From NCBI RefSeq assembly GCF_001718315.1, contig NZ_CP013362.1, positions 1,054,001 to 1,118,000 on the forward strand: a DNA stretch of 64,000 bases, read 5' to 3'. The translations under genes were made by a program, and so were the position numbers. Positions 55,945 through 64,000 of this stretch are shown in pieces (within the stretch, counting starts at the first letter, position 1; each line of letters opens with the position of its first letter). The notes under the pieces are model-generated. The model did not search any database. It worked only from the letters and a program-made list of their open reading frames with translations, and was not told the DNA's origin. The DNA is from Burkholderia diffusa (lineage in GTDB: Bacteria; Pseudomonadota; Gammaproteobacteria; Burkholderiales; Burkholderiaceae).

Positions 55945-56030
55945 GCGTCAAGTCACGCGTTGCGCGCTACGATCGCCGTTCGCGTGACAACTGGTTCGCT
56001 TGACACTTTCCTGGCTCAACAAAAAGGCGG

Positions 56031-56052
56031 CATTCAACTGCCGCTTTTTTGT
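56031..56052 (+). terminator. Terminator between rpmF and plsX
   Basis: AAAAAGGCGGC pairs with GCCGCTTTTTT (one G-U pair) around ATTCAACT. It lies 20 bases before the plsX start, so it may only partly block transcription into the fab genes. Confidence 0.8.
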
Positions 56053-56073
56053 GCCTGAAATTCGTCGCATTCC

Positions 56074-57180
56074 ATGACCGTAAAGCTCACAATCGATTGC
56101 ATGGGAGGCGACCACGGCCCGTCCGTGACCGTTCCCGCGGCAGTCAAGTTCGTCCGCGCGCATCCCGATGCGCACCTGATGCTCGTCGGCATCGACAGCG
56201 CGATCCGCGCTCAGCTGAAAAAGCTGAAAGCCCTCGACGATCCCGCGCTGACCATCGTGCCTGCCACCGAAGTCGTGGCGATGGACGACCCTGTCGAAGT
56301 GGCGCTGCGCAAGAAGAAGGATTCTTCGATGCGTGTCGCGCTCAACCACGTCAAGGAAGGCGCGGCCCAGGCCTGTATCTCCGCCGGCAACACCGGCGCG
56401 CTGATGGCCGTTTCCCGTTATGTGCTCAAGACGCTGCCCGGCATCGAGCGGCCTGCGATCGCGTTCGCGCTGCCGAACCCGACCGGCTACACGATGATGC
56501 TGGACCTCGGCGCGAACGTCGACTGCGAGCCGCAGCACCTGCTGCAGTTCGCGGAGATGGGGCATGCGCTCGTTGCCGCGCTCGAAGGCAAGGAGCGTCC
56601 GACGATCGGCCTGCTGAACATCGGCGAAGAGGTCATCAAGGGCAACGAGACGATCAAGCGCGCAGGCGAACTGCTGCGCGCCAGCACGCTGAATTTCCGC
56701 GGCAACGTCGAAGGCAATGACATCTACAAGGGTACGGTCGACGTGATCGTCTGCGATGGCTTCGTCGGCAACGTCGCGCTGAAGACGTCCGAAGGGCTCG
56801 CACAGATGCTGTCGGACATCATCCGTGAGGAGTTCGGCCGTTCGCTGATGTCGAAGCTGATGGCGCTGCTCGCGCTGCCGGTGCTGATGCGCTTCAAGAA
56901 GCGCGTCGATCACCGCCAGTACAACGGCGCGGCGCTGCTGGGGCTGAAGAGCCTCGTGATCAAAAGCCACGGTTCGGCCGATGCCTACGCGTTTGAGTGG
57001 GCGATCAAACGCGGGTATGATGCCGTCAAAAACGGCGTGCTGGAGCGCCTTACGCGCGCGATGGCAGACAATTCGGTGTCACTCGGCGATGGCGAACACG
57101 ACGCGAGCGGCGCGGGCCAGACGAGCCCGGCCGCAGGCCATCACGCCGAACCTTCCGCTGCGCAATCCTCTAAAGCATAA
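56074..57180 (+). CDS. plsX: Phosphate acyltransferase PlsX
   Basis: PlsX makes acyl-phosphate from acyl-ACP for phospholipid synthesis. The 368-residue protein has the starting motif [38 protein letters not shown] and the C-terminal region [20 protein letters not shown]. The last 30 or so residues (after [10 protein letters not shown]) are a low-complexity tail. The stop codon is directly followed by the fabH ATG. Confidence 0.97.
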   Translation: MTVKLTIDCMGGDHGPSVTVPAAVKFVRAHPDAHLMLVGIDSAIRAQLKKLKALDDPALTIVPATEVVAMDDPVEVALRKKKDSSMRVALNHVKEGAAQACISAGNTGALMAVSRYVLKTLPGIERPAIAFALPNPTGYTMMLDLGANVDCEPQHLLQFAEMGHALVAALEGKERPTIGLLNIGEEVIKGNETIKRAGELLRASTLNFRGNVEGNDIYKGTVDVIVCDGFVGNVALKTSEGLAQMLSDIIREEFGRSLMSKLMALLALPVLMRFKKRVDHRQYNGAALLGLKSLVIKSHGSADAYAFEWAIKRGYDAVKNGVLERLTRAMADNSVSLGDGEHDASGAGQTSPAAGHHAEPSAAQSSKA

Positions 57181-58170
57181 ATGGCCCAATCGACTCTCTA
57201 TTCCCGCGTGCTCGGCACGGGCAGCTACCTGCCGCCCGACCGCGTCACGAACCAGCAGCTCGCCGATCGTCTCGCGAAGGAAGGCATTGAGACGAGCGAT
57301 GAGTGGATTGTTGCGCGCACCGGCATCCATGCGCGTCACTTTGCCGCGCCGGACGTCACGACGAGCGATCTCGCGCTCGAAGCGTCGCGCCGTGCGATCG
57401 AGGCGGCCGACATCGATCCGCAATCGATCGACCTGATCATCGTCGCGACTTCGACCCCCGATTTCGTGTTCCCCAGCACGGCGTGCCTGCTGCAGAACAA
57501 GCTCGGCATCAAGAACGGCGGCGCGGCATTCGACGTGCAGGCCGTTTGCTCGGGCTTCGCCTATGCGATGGCGACGGCTGACAGCTTCATCCGCAGCGGC
57601 CAGCACCGCACGGCGCTCATCGTTGGCGCGGAGACGTTCTCGCGCATTCTCGACTTCAAGGACCGCACGACCTGCGTGCTGTTCGGCGATGGCGCGGGCG
57701 CGGTGATCCTGTCCGCATCGGAAGAGCCAGGCGTGCTCGGCAGCGCGCTGCACGCGGACGGCAGCTATTCGAACATCCTCTGCACGCCGGGCAACGTCAA
57801 TCGCGGCGTGATCGACGGCAGCGCGTTCCTGTACATGGACGGGCAGGCCGTGTTCAAGCTCGCGGTCAACGTACTCGAAAAGGTTGCGATCGAGGCGCTC
57901 GCCAAGGCGAATCTCGCGCCCGAGCAGATCGACTGGCTGATTCCGCATCAGGCCAACATCCGCATCATGACCAGCACCTGCCGCAAGCTCGGCCTGCCGC
58001 AGGAGCGCATGGTCGTGACGGTCGATCAGCACGGCAACACGTCGGCTGCCTCGATCCCGCTGGCGCTCGACGCCGCGGTGCGCGACGGCCGCATCCAGCG
58101 CGGTCAGCACGTGCTGATCGAAGGCGTCGGCGGCGGCTTCACGTGGGGCGCATCCGTCTTCCGCTACTGA
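57181..58170 (+). CDS. fabH: 3-oxoacyl-ACP synthase III
   Basis: FabH condenses acetyl-CoA with malonyl-ACP to start fatty-acid synthesis. The 329-residue protein has the catalytic triad Cys123 (AVCSGFAYA), His256 (LIPHQANIR) and Asn286 (DQHGNTSAA). The C-terminal [15 protein letters not shown] is standard. It begins immediately after plsX, so the two are coupled. Confidence 0.98.
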   Translation: MAQSTLYSRVLGTGSYLPPDRVTNQQLADRLAKEGIETSDEWIVARTGIHARHFAAPDVTTSDLALEASRRAIEAADIDPQSIDLIIVATSTPDFVFPSTACLLQNKLGIKNGGAAFDVQAVCSGFAYAMATADSFIRSGQHRTALIVGAETFSRILDFKDRTTCVLFGDGAGAVILSASEEPGVLGSALHADGSYSNILCTPGNVNRGVIDGSAFLYMDGQAVFKLAVNVLEKVAIEALAKANLAPEQIDWLIPHQANIRIMTSTCRKLGLPQERMVVTVDQHGNTSAASIPLALDAAVRDGRIQRGQHVLIEGVGGGFTWGASVFRY

Positions 58171-58255
58171 TCCGCGGCGCGCAATTGCTGCGCGCGGATC
58201 CCGAACCGGCGCGCCGTTCGCGCGCGCCGTCCGAATCGATTCAATTGGGGACGAT

Positions 58256-59188
58256 ATGAAATTTGCATTCGTTTTTCCGGGGCAGGGCTCGCAGTCGGTC
58301 GGCATGCTCAACGCATTCGCCGATCTGGCTGTCGTGCGCGAGACGCTCCAGGAAGCATCCGATGCACTCAATCAGGATCTCGGCAAGCTGATCGCCGAAG
58401 GCCCGGCCGAAGAACTGAATCTGACCACCAACACGCAGCCCGTGATGCTGACGGCTGCCTACGCGTGCTACCGCGCATGGCAGCAGGCCGGTGGCCCGGC
58501 GCCGTCGATCGTCGCAGGCCATAGCCTCGGCGAATACACGGCGCTCGTCGCCGCGGGCGCGATCGCGTTCAAGGATGCGGTGCCGCTCGTGCGTTTCCGC
58601 GCACAGGCGATGCAGACCGCCGTGCCGGTCGGCGAGGGCGGCATGGCCGCGATCCTCGGTCTCGATGACGACACGGTGCGCGCGGTGTGTGCCGAAGCCG
58701 CGCAAGCGGGCGTCGTCGAAGCCGTGAACTTCAACGCGCCGGCGCAGGTCGTGATCGCGGGCGCGAAGGCGGCCGTCGAGAAGGCCTGCGAGATCGCCAA
58801 GGCGAAGGGCGCGAAGCGCGCGCTGCCGCTGCCCGTGTCGGCGCCGTTCCATTCGTCGCTGCTCAAGCCGGCGTCGGACCAGCTGCGCGACTATCTCGCG
58901 AACGTCGACGTGAAGGCGCCGCAGATTCCTGTCGTCAACAACATCGACGTCGCGGTGGTCAGCGATCCGGCCGCGATCAAGGACGCGCTGGTGCGCCAGG
59001 CCGCAGGCCCGGTGCGTTGGGTCGAATGCGTGCAGCACATTGCGGGCACGGGCGTCACGCACGTGATCGAGTGCGGTCCGGGCAAGGTGCTGGCAGGCCT
59101 GACCAAGCGCATCGACGGCAACCTGGTCGGCGCATCGGTGTTCGATCCGGCTTCGCTCGACGAAGCACTGAAGCTGGCGACCGCCTGA
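58256..59188 (+). CDS. fabD: Malonyl-CoA:ACP transacylase
   Basis: FabD loads malonate on ACP. The 310-residue protein starts MKFAFVFPGQGSQSVGML. The nucleophile is Ser90 in VAGHSLGEYTAL, the malonate-binding Arg lies in VRFRAQAMQ, and the catalytic His is in PVSAPFHSSLL. A GGGGACG site precedes the ATG, 85 bases after fabH. Confidence 0.98.
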   Translation: MKFAFVFPGQGSQSVGMLNAFADLAVVRETLQEASDALNQDLGKLIAEGPAEELNLTTNTQPVMLTAAYACYRAWQQAGGPAPSIVAGHSLGEYTALVAAGAIAFKDAVPLVRFRAQAMQTAVPVGEGGMAAILGLDDDTVRAVCAEAAQAGVVEAVNFNAPAQVVIAGAKAAVEKACEIAKAKGAKRALPLPVSAPFHSSLLKPASDQLRDYLANVDVKAPQIPVVNNIDVAVVSDPAAIKDALVRQAAGPVRWVECVQHIAGTGVTHVIECGPGKVLAGLTKRIDGNLVGASVFDPASLDEALKLATA

Positions 59189-59224
59189 CGCGGCGCCTTT
59201 CCTCAAGAGACGGATATTCGATTC

Positions 59225-59974
59225 ATGGAAAAGACTCTCGATAAACAGGTTGCGATCGTGACCGGCGCATCGCGCGGCATCGGCCGGGCGATCGCGCTCG
59301 AACTCGCGCGCCTGGGCGCGACGGTGATCGGCACGGCGACGAGCGAATCGGGCGCCGCCGCGATTACCGCGGGGTTCGCGGAAGCGGGCGTGACGGGGCG
59401 CGGCGCGGTGCTGAACGTCAACGACGCGGCGGCGGCCGAAGCGCTGATCGACGCGACCGTGAAGGAATTCGGCGCACTCCACGTACTCGTCAATAACGCC
59501 GGGATCACGCAGGATCAGCTCGCGATGCGCATGAAGGACGAGGACTGGGACGCGGTGATCGACACCAACCTGAAGTCGGTGTTCCGCCTGTCGCGCGCAG
59601 TGCTGCGCCCGATGATGAAGGCCCGCGGCGGCCGCATCATCAACATCACGTCGGTGGTCGGCTCGGCCGGCAACCCGGGCCAGGCGAACTACGCGGCCGC
59701 GAAGGCCGGCGTCGCGGGCATGACGCGCGCGCTCGCGCGCGAGATCGGCAGCCGTGGCATCACGGTGAACTGCGTCGCACCGGGCTTCATCGACACCGAC
59801 ATGACGAAGACGCTGCCGGAAGAACAACAGGCCGCGCTCAAGACCCAGATTCCGCTCGGCCGCCTCGGCAGCCCGGAAGACATCGCCCATGCCGTCGCGT
59901 TCCTCGCATCGCCGCAGGCCGGTTACATCACCGGCACGACGCTGCACGTGAACGGCGGCATGTACATGTCGTAA
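59225..59974 (+). CDS. fabG: 3-oxoacyl-ACP reductase
   Basis: FabG reduces 3-ketoacyl-ACP with NADPH. The 249-residue short-chain dehydrogenase has the cofactor motif TGASRGIG (13-20), NNAG (90-93) and the catalytic Ser143, Tyr156 and Lys160 (YAAAK). The C-terminal GYITGTTLHVNGGMYMS is typical. It lies 36 bases after fabD. Confidence 0.98.
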   Translation: MEKTLDKQVAIVTGASRGIGRAIALELARLGATVIGTATSESGAAAITAGFAEAGVTGRGAVLNVNDAAAAEALIDATVKEFGALHVLVNNAGITQDQLAMRMKDEDWDAVIDTNLKSVFRLSRAVLRPMMKARGGRIINITSVVGSAGNPGQANYAAAKAGVAGMTRALAREIGSRGITVNCVAPGFIDTDMTKTLPEEQQAALKTQIPLGRLGSPEDIAHAVAFLASPQAGYITGTTLHVNGGMYMS

Positions 59975-60070
59975 CGGTTTTCGTTTACCATCCGCGCCGT
60001 ATCCCGTTTTTCAGGCGGATCGGCGCTTGATCGACCATCAAGCCAACGCGCGTTTTGGCGTCAGCAAACC

Positions 60071-60079
60071 TGATAAAAT
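60071..60079 (+). promoter_or_regulatory. Extended -10 promoter candidate for acpP
   Basis: TGATAAAAT has the TG extension and a good -10 hexamer, 40 bases before the acpP start. A separate promoter would match the known high expression of ACP. Confidence 0.6.
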
Positions 60080-60118
60080 GCGCGCACTTGTAAATCTGAA
60101 CTTTCCCTCGGAGGGGTA

Positions 60119-60358
60119 ATGGATAACATCGAACAACGTGTCAAGAAGATCGTCGCTGAGCAACTGGGCGTCGCAGAAGCCGAGATCAAGAACGAAGCAT
60201 CGTTCGTGAACGATCTGGGCGCGGACTCGCTCGACACGGTTGAACTGGTGATGGCGCTCGAAGACGAGTTCGGCATGGAAATCCCGGACGAAGAAGCAGA
60301 GAAGATCACGACCGTTCAGCAAGCGATCGACTACGCTCGCGCAAACGTCAAGGCGTAA
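60119..60358 (+). CDS. acpP: Acyl carrier protein
   Basis: This 79-residue acidic carrier holds growing acyl chains on a phosphopantetheine arm attached to Ser37 in [13 protein letters not shown]. It begins [18 protein letters not shown]. The ATG follows a strong GGAGGGG site. It lies between fabG and fabF, as in E. coli. Confidence 0.99.
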
Positions 60359-60442
60359 GCGCCTTTCGCGCTTGTCTGCCACGTCGCCGCGATCTTCGCG
60401 TTTGACGCGCCATCCTGCCGGCAACCGCGCCGGACGGACTAA

Positions 60443-60496
60443 CAGCCACAGGGCTCGCAGGGCTGGTTCCTGTGGCCACTGTGGCTTTTGCTTTTG
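60443..60496 (+). terminator. Alternative hairpins between acpP and fabF
   Basis: AGCCACAGG can pair with CCTGTGGC or with the following CTGTGGCT, giving two mutually exclusive hairpins followed by TTTTGCTTTTG. A partial terminator or attenuator would help keep ACP above FabF. Confidence 0.55.
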
Positions 60497-60520
60497 TCAT
60501 CCAATGGAAAAGAGGTTACC

Positions 60521-61753
60521 GTGAGCCGCCGTCGTGTTGTCGTTACAGGCCTGGGGCTGATTTCGCCTGTTGGCAATAATGTTGCCGACGGCTGGGCCAA
60601 TCTCGTCGCCGGCAAGTCCGGCATCGCCACCGTCACCAAGTTCGATGCGTCGAACCTCGCCTGCCATTTCGCGGGCGAAGTGAGGGGTTTCAACGCCGAG
60701 GAGTACATCCCGGCGAAGGAAGCCCGGAACATGGATACGTTCATCCATTACGGCATCGCAGCCGGCGTCCAGGCGATGCGGGACAGCGGCCTCGAAGTGA
60801 ACGAAGCCAATGCGGAACGCATCGGCGTGCTGGTCGGCTCCGGCATCGGCGGCCTGCCGATGATCGAAGACACGCACCAGACCTACGTCGATCGCGGCGC
60901 GCGCCGGATTTCGCCGTTCTTCGTGCCGGGTTCGATCATCAACATGATCTCGGGTCATCTGAGCATCATGTTCGGCCTGAAAGGCCCGAACCTCGCGGCC
61001 GTGACGGCCTGCACGACCGGTCTGCACAGCATCGGCCTCGCGGCGCGCCTGATCCAGGCCGGCGACGCCGACGTGATGGTCGCCGGCGGCGCAGAGTCGA
61101 CAGTGTCGCCGCTCGGCATCGGCGGCTTCGCGGCCGCGCGTGCGCTGTCGACCCGCAACGACGATCCGGCCACGGCGTCCCGTCCGTGGGACAAGGACCG
61201 CGACGGCTTCGTGCTGGGCGAGGGCGCAGGCGTGATGGTGCTCGAGGAATACGAGGCGGCGAAGGCACGCGGCGCGAAGATCTATGCGGAAGTCTCGGGC
61301 TTCGGCATGACCGGCGATGCGTACCACATGACCGCGCCGAACATGGACGGTCCGCGCCGCTGCATGGTCGCGGCGCTGCGCGACGCCGGCGTGAATCCGG
61401 ACGAGGTCCAGTACCTGAATGCGCACGGCACGTCGACGCCGCTCGGCGACAAGAACGAGTCCGACGCGGTGAAGGCGGCCTTCGGCGAGCACGCGTACAA
61501 GATGGTCGTGAACTCGACGAAGTCGATGACGGGTCACCTGCTCGGTGGCGCGGGCGGTCTCGAGTCGGTGTTCACGGTGCTGGCGCTGCACAACAACGTG
61601 TCGCCGCCCACCATCAACATCTTCAACCAGGACCCCGAGTGCGATCTCGATTACTGCGCGAACACCGCGCGTGACATGAAGATCGACGTTGCCGTGAAGA
61701 ACAACTTCGGCTTCGGCGGGACCAACGGCACGCTGGTGTTCAAGCGCGTCTGA
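60521..61753 (+). CDS. fabF: 3-oxoacyl-ACP synthase II
   Basis: FabF elongates acyl chains and adjusts the unsaturated-chain ratio. The 410-residue protein starts with GTG ([20 protein letters not shown]). The catalytic cysteine lies in [14 protein letters not shown], the first histidine in [11 protein letters not shown] and the second in [29 protein letters not shown] ends the protein. An ATG at 60504 is in another frame, so GTG is supported, with AGAGG upstream. Confidence 0.97.
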   Translation: MSRRRVVVTGLGLISPVGNNVADGWANLVAGKSGIATVTKFDASNLACHFAGEVRGFNAEEYIPAKEARNMDTFIHYGIAAGVQAMRDSGLEVNEANAERIGVLVGSGIGGLPMIEDTHQTYVDRGARRISPFFVPGSIINMISGHLSIMFGLKGPNLAAVTACTTGLHSIGLAARLIQAGDADVMVAGGAESTVSPLGIGGFAAARALSTRNDDPATASRPWDKDRDGFVLGEGAGVMVLEEYEAAKARGAKIYAEVSGFGMTGDAYHMTAPNMDGPRRCMVAALRDAGVNPDEVQYLNAHGTSTPLGDKNESDAVKAAFGEHAYKMVVNSTKSMTGHLLGGAGGLESVFTVLALHNNVSPPTINIFNQDPECDLDYCANTARDMKIDVAVKNNFGFGGTNGTLVFKRV

Positions 61754-61765
61754 CGCTGAAATCGC

Positions 61766-62230
61766 TTGACGAGTCCATTCGATGCTCCGGCCGGGCGTCC
61801 GCAGCGCTTTGCGTTGCGGGCCTCGGCCGTGTCGTATGTCGTGCTGGCCGTGTTCGTCGCGGCGGCTGCCGCGTCCGCTTACCTGTTCTGGGCGCCGAGG
61901 GCCGGTGCGGCTGCCGGCGGGTGCGTGTCCGCGGCGACGGCGGCGCTGCTTGCCGTCTGTGCCGCGCGGGCCTGTGCCCGTCGGCTGCCGGCCGAGCTGC
62001 AGATCGATGCATTCGGGGAGATTGCGGCGTTTGGCCGCACCGGGCGCTTGCTGGCCCGGGGCCGCGTGACCGGCCATGCACACTGGAGCAGCCTGCTGCT
62101 CGTGCTGTCGGTCGGGCAGGGCGCACGGCGTGCCCGGCCGCTGCTGATTCCGGCCGATGCGCTCGACGCCGCGTCGTTCAGCGCGCTGTCCGTGCTGGCG
62201 CGTACCGCAGGCGCGGCGGGGCAGGCATGA
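61766..62230 (+). CDS. YgfX-like membrane protein
   Basis: This 154-residue protein has two transmembrane segments (ASAVSYVVLAVFVAAAAASA and AAGGCVSAATAALLAVCAAR). A cytoplasmic end contains WSSLLLVLSVGQGARRARPL and LIPADALDAASFSALSVLAR. The end resembles YgfX/CptA proteins, where the equivalent region reads with a similar 'AD-x-D' pattern. YgfX is linked to the SdhE/rpoE neighbourhood in other proteobacteria. The start is a TTG at 61766; no better in-frame start is visible. Function not established. Confidence 0.68.
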   Translation: MTSPFDAPAGRPQRFALRASAVSYVVLAVFVAAAAASAYLFWAPRAGAAAGGCVSAATAALLAVCAARACARRLPAELQIDAFGEIAAFGRTGRLLARGRVTGHAHWSSLLLVLSVGQGARRARPLLIPADALDAASFSALSVLARTAGAAGQA

Positions 62231-62321
62231 CGGCGGTGCGGTTACCGACCGTAACCAGCGGCCGGCGCCAGAACGCTACAATAACGCTCCGCGTTGCATC
62301 CCTAGTTAACGGATTTGTCAG

Positions 62322-62921
62322 GTGAGTGAAAAAGAAATCGATCAGGCTCTGGTCGAGCGCGTACAGAAGGGCGACAAGGCAGCGTTCGAACTCCTGGTCT
62401 CCAAATACCACCGCAAGATCATTCGGCTGATCTCGCGCCTCGTGCGGGATCCCGCCGAGGTCGAGGATGTGGCCCAGGACGCGTTCATCAAAGCGTATCG
62501 TGCGCTGCCGCAATTTCGCGGCGAGTCCGCGTTCTACACGTGGTTGTACCGGATTGCCGTCAATACGGCGAAGAACTACCTTGCGACGCAGGGCCGCCGG
62601 GCACCGACCTCCACCGAGGCCGATGCCGAGGAAGCGGAAACTTTCTCCGACGCAGACCAACTAAGGGATATCAACACGCCTGAGTCGATGTTGATGAGCA
62701 AGCAGATTGCCGAGACGGTCAACGCTGCAATGGCCGTTCTGCCCGAAGAGCTGCGCCAGGCGATCACGCTGCGCGAGATCGAGGGCCTGAGCTACGAAGA
62801 GATCGCGGAAATGATGGATTGTCCGATCGGGACGGTCCGGTCGCGGATCTTCCGGGCGCGCGAGGCAATCGCTGCGAAATTGCGTCCGCTGCTCGATACG
62901 CCCGAAGGCAAGCGCTGGTAA
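62322..62921 (+). CDS. rpoE: RNA polymerase sigma factor RpoE (AlgU)
   Basis: This extracytoplasmic-function sigma factor of the envelope-stress response has 199 residues. Region 2 is FELLVSKYHRKIIRLISRLV and VEDVAQDAFIKAYRALPQFR, then FYTWLYRIAVNTAKNYLA. Region 4 has the helix-turn-helix REIEGLSYEEIAEMMDCPIG with TVRSRIFRAREAI. It starts with GTG at 62322, behind GTCAGG. The cognate anti-sigma gene follows at 88 bases. It typically autoregulates, but I cannot identify its promoter. Confidence 0.97.
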   Translation: MSEKEIDQALVERVQKGDKAAFELLVSKYHRKIIRLISRLVRDPAEVEDVAQDAFIKAYRALPQFRGESAFYTWLYRIAVNTAKNYLATQGRRAPTSTEADAEEAETFSDADQLRDINTPESMLMSKQIAETVNAAMAVLPEELRQAITLREIEGLSYEEIAEMMDCPIGTVRSRIFRAREAIAAKLRPLLDTPEGKRW

Positions 62922-63009
62922 GCGCGACGGGCGCAACGACGCGGGTCGGGGTCTAGTTACGGATAGAGTCGTGAAGTCACGACGGGGTGTGTGCAAGATG
63001 GGGAGCATC

Positions 63010-63627
63010 ATGGGGTCGGTCAATACGCAGTCGCAGGCGTGCTCGCGCGGCGAGCGCCTTTCCGCTCTGGTCGACGGTGAACCGTTCGACGGCCCGGATC
63101 ACGGGCAGTTTCTGGCTGAGCTCGACCGCGCGGATCGCGCTACGTGGGCCCATTACCACCTGATCGGCGATGCGCTGCGCTCGGACGAGCTCGCGCTGTC
63201 GCCCGCGCTGAGCGTCGCGTTCACCGCGCGCATGTCGGCTGCGCTCGAAAGCGAGCCGCACCTGCTCGCGCCGGCGGCCGCGCCGGTCGCGCGCAAGCTG
63301 CTGTCGCTGCGCCGGCGTGTCGTGCCGGCGTTCGCGGTGGCCGCTGCGGCCGCCACGCTGACGTGGATCGTCGTCCCGCAGATGCAGACGGCCGGTGCGC
63401 CGGGCGCCGTTCAGGTCGCATCGGCAGGCGCACAGCAGAACGGCAACCTGCAACGCGTGACGGTTGCGCAGGCATCGGCGCAGCCGGGCCTGCAGGACGT
63501 CAACATCATCCGCGACGCAAGTCTTGACCAATATCTTGAAGCGCACCAGCAATTCGCTCAGCAGCCCGTCGTCACGGGCTCGATGCCGCTGATCCGCGCT
63601 GCCGTGACCACCACGCCAGGCCAATAA
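63010..63627 (+). CDS. mucA: Anti-sigma factor MucA/RseA family
   Basis: This membrane protein binds RpoE and releases it after proteolysis under envelope stress. From the ATG at 63010 it is 205 residues: an N-terminal sigma-binding domain (ERLSALVDGEPFDGPDHGQF, then ATWAHYHLIGDALRS), one transmembrane segment at about 104-123 and a periplasmic part. GGGGAG four bases upstream supports this start; an ATG at 62998 would add four residues. It lies between rpoE and mucB. Confidence 0.92.
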   Translation: MGSVNTQSQACSRGERLSALVDGEPFDGPDHGQFLAELDRADRATWAHYHLIGDALRSDELALSPALSVAFTARMSAALESEPHLLAPAAAPVARKLLSLRRRVVPAFAVAAAAATLTWIVVPQMQTAGAPGAVQVASAGAQQNGNLQRVTVAQASAQPGLQDVNIIRDASLDQYLEAHQQFAQQPVVTGSMPLIRAAVTTTPGQ

Positions 63628-63632
63628 ACCCG

Positions 63633-64000
63633 ATGCGGACATTGCAGTTGAATCACGCCATCTCCGGATGGAAGCGGCTGCCGGCCCTCCTGCTTTGCGC
63701 GGCCGCCCTGTTGTCCGTTCAATCCCTCCCAGCCAGCGCGCAGCAACCGGACGATCCCGTCGCGACCCGCAAGGGTGCGGCCGATTGGCTGGATCGCATC
63801 CAGCAGGCCGCGCAGCAGCAGAGCTACGAGGGTACGTTCGTCTACCAGCGCGGCGGCTATGTCCAGTCGTCGCGTATCGCGCATGTGGCGTCCCGCGACG
63901 GCGAGTTCGAGCGGATCGAGTCGCTCGACGGCAAGCCGCGCAAGGTTCTGCGGCACAACGACGAGTTGTACACGTTCGTTCCCGAGCGCAAATTGTGCGT
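63633..64000 (+). CDS. mucB: Sigma-E regulator MucB/RseB (3' end outside window)
   Basis: This periplasmic protein protects the anti-sigma factor from cleavage and senses lipid or LPS stress. The first 122 residues are present: a signal peptide (ALLLCAAALLSVQSLPASAQ), then the MucB start ADWLDRIQQAAQQQSYEGTF, VYQRGGYVQSSRIAHV and SLDGKPRKVLRHNDELYTFV. The gene starts 5 bases after mucA and runs off the right end of the window. Confidence 0.95.
   Translation, partial: MRTLQLNHAISGWKRLPALLLCAAALLSVQSLPASAQQPDDPVATRKGAADWLDRIQQAAQQQSYEGTFVYQRGGYVQSSRIAHVASRDGEFERIESLDGKPRKVLRHNDELYTFVPERKLC

Overview
The window is GC-rich, densely packed chromosomal DNA from a beta-proteobacterium. Protein sequences and gene order point to Burkholderia, most likely the Burkholderia cepacia complex and its main chromosome. 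The content is mostly core housekeeping genes. I see no insertion sequence, prophage, CRISPR array, integron or plasmid function, and both ends cut through genes (metI on the left, mucB on the right).

Layout. 1-6.8 kb: end of a methionine ABC importer (metI-metQ), electron-transfer flavoprotein etfBA, dadA facing a divergent Lrp-type regulator, and a radical SAM protein preceded by a perfect LexA-type box. 6.8-8.5 kb: a TM2 membrane protein and an exported sugar-dehydrogenase-like beta-propeller. 8.6-11 kb: the translation operon rpsP-rimM-trmD-rplS, then a CoA-type Nudix hydrolase and a CobD/CbiB-family membrane protein. 12.8-19.5 kb: M48 protease-rsgA-DUF2007 facing orn, darP-mog facing pmbA, then folA. 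19.5-23 kb: a small exported protein, a divergent VpsR-like sigma-54 activator, and thyA. 23-36 kb: a FecR/DUF6600-like protein, an ArsR-type regulator, a small lipoprotein, a thioesterase, fumC, a MATE exporter, an S4 protein, a low-complexity exported protein, an unknown protein, azlCD with an AraC-type regulator, creA, two identical tRNA-Asn genes and fdxA. 36-42 kb: pncB, an orphan LUD protein, an NhaD-like antiporter, a 2-hydroxyacid dehydrogenase and rmuC. 42-46.3 kb: moaA-mobA-moeA followed by a two-TM protein and a GNAT enzyme.

46.4-61.8 kb is a long-conserved block also known from E. coli: rne facing rluC, then yceF facing yceD-rpmF-plsX-fabH-fabD-fabG-acpP-fabF. Here a HAD phosphatase, a Rieske protein, an S49 peptidase and an RsmI-like methyltransferase lie inside it. 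The right end holds a YgfX-like membrane protein and the envelope-stress unit rpoE-mucA-mucB.

How the genes work together. The right-hand third links RNA decay (rne), rRNA modification (rluC), 50S protein L32 (rpmF), phospholipid and fatty-acid initiation (plsX, fab genes, acpP) and envelope-stress control (rpoE system). The mo genes carry out molybdenum-cofactor assembly, with mog located apart near 16 kb. The most interesting regulatory signals are the LexA-type operator at 5,565-5,584, a sigma-54-like promoter at 20,138-20,153 next to the sigma-54 activator, and a consensus rne promoter lying across the rluC start that would give an RNase E leader of about 0.7 kb with strong hairpins.
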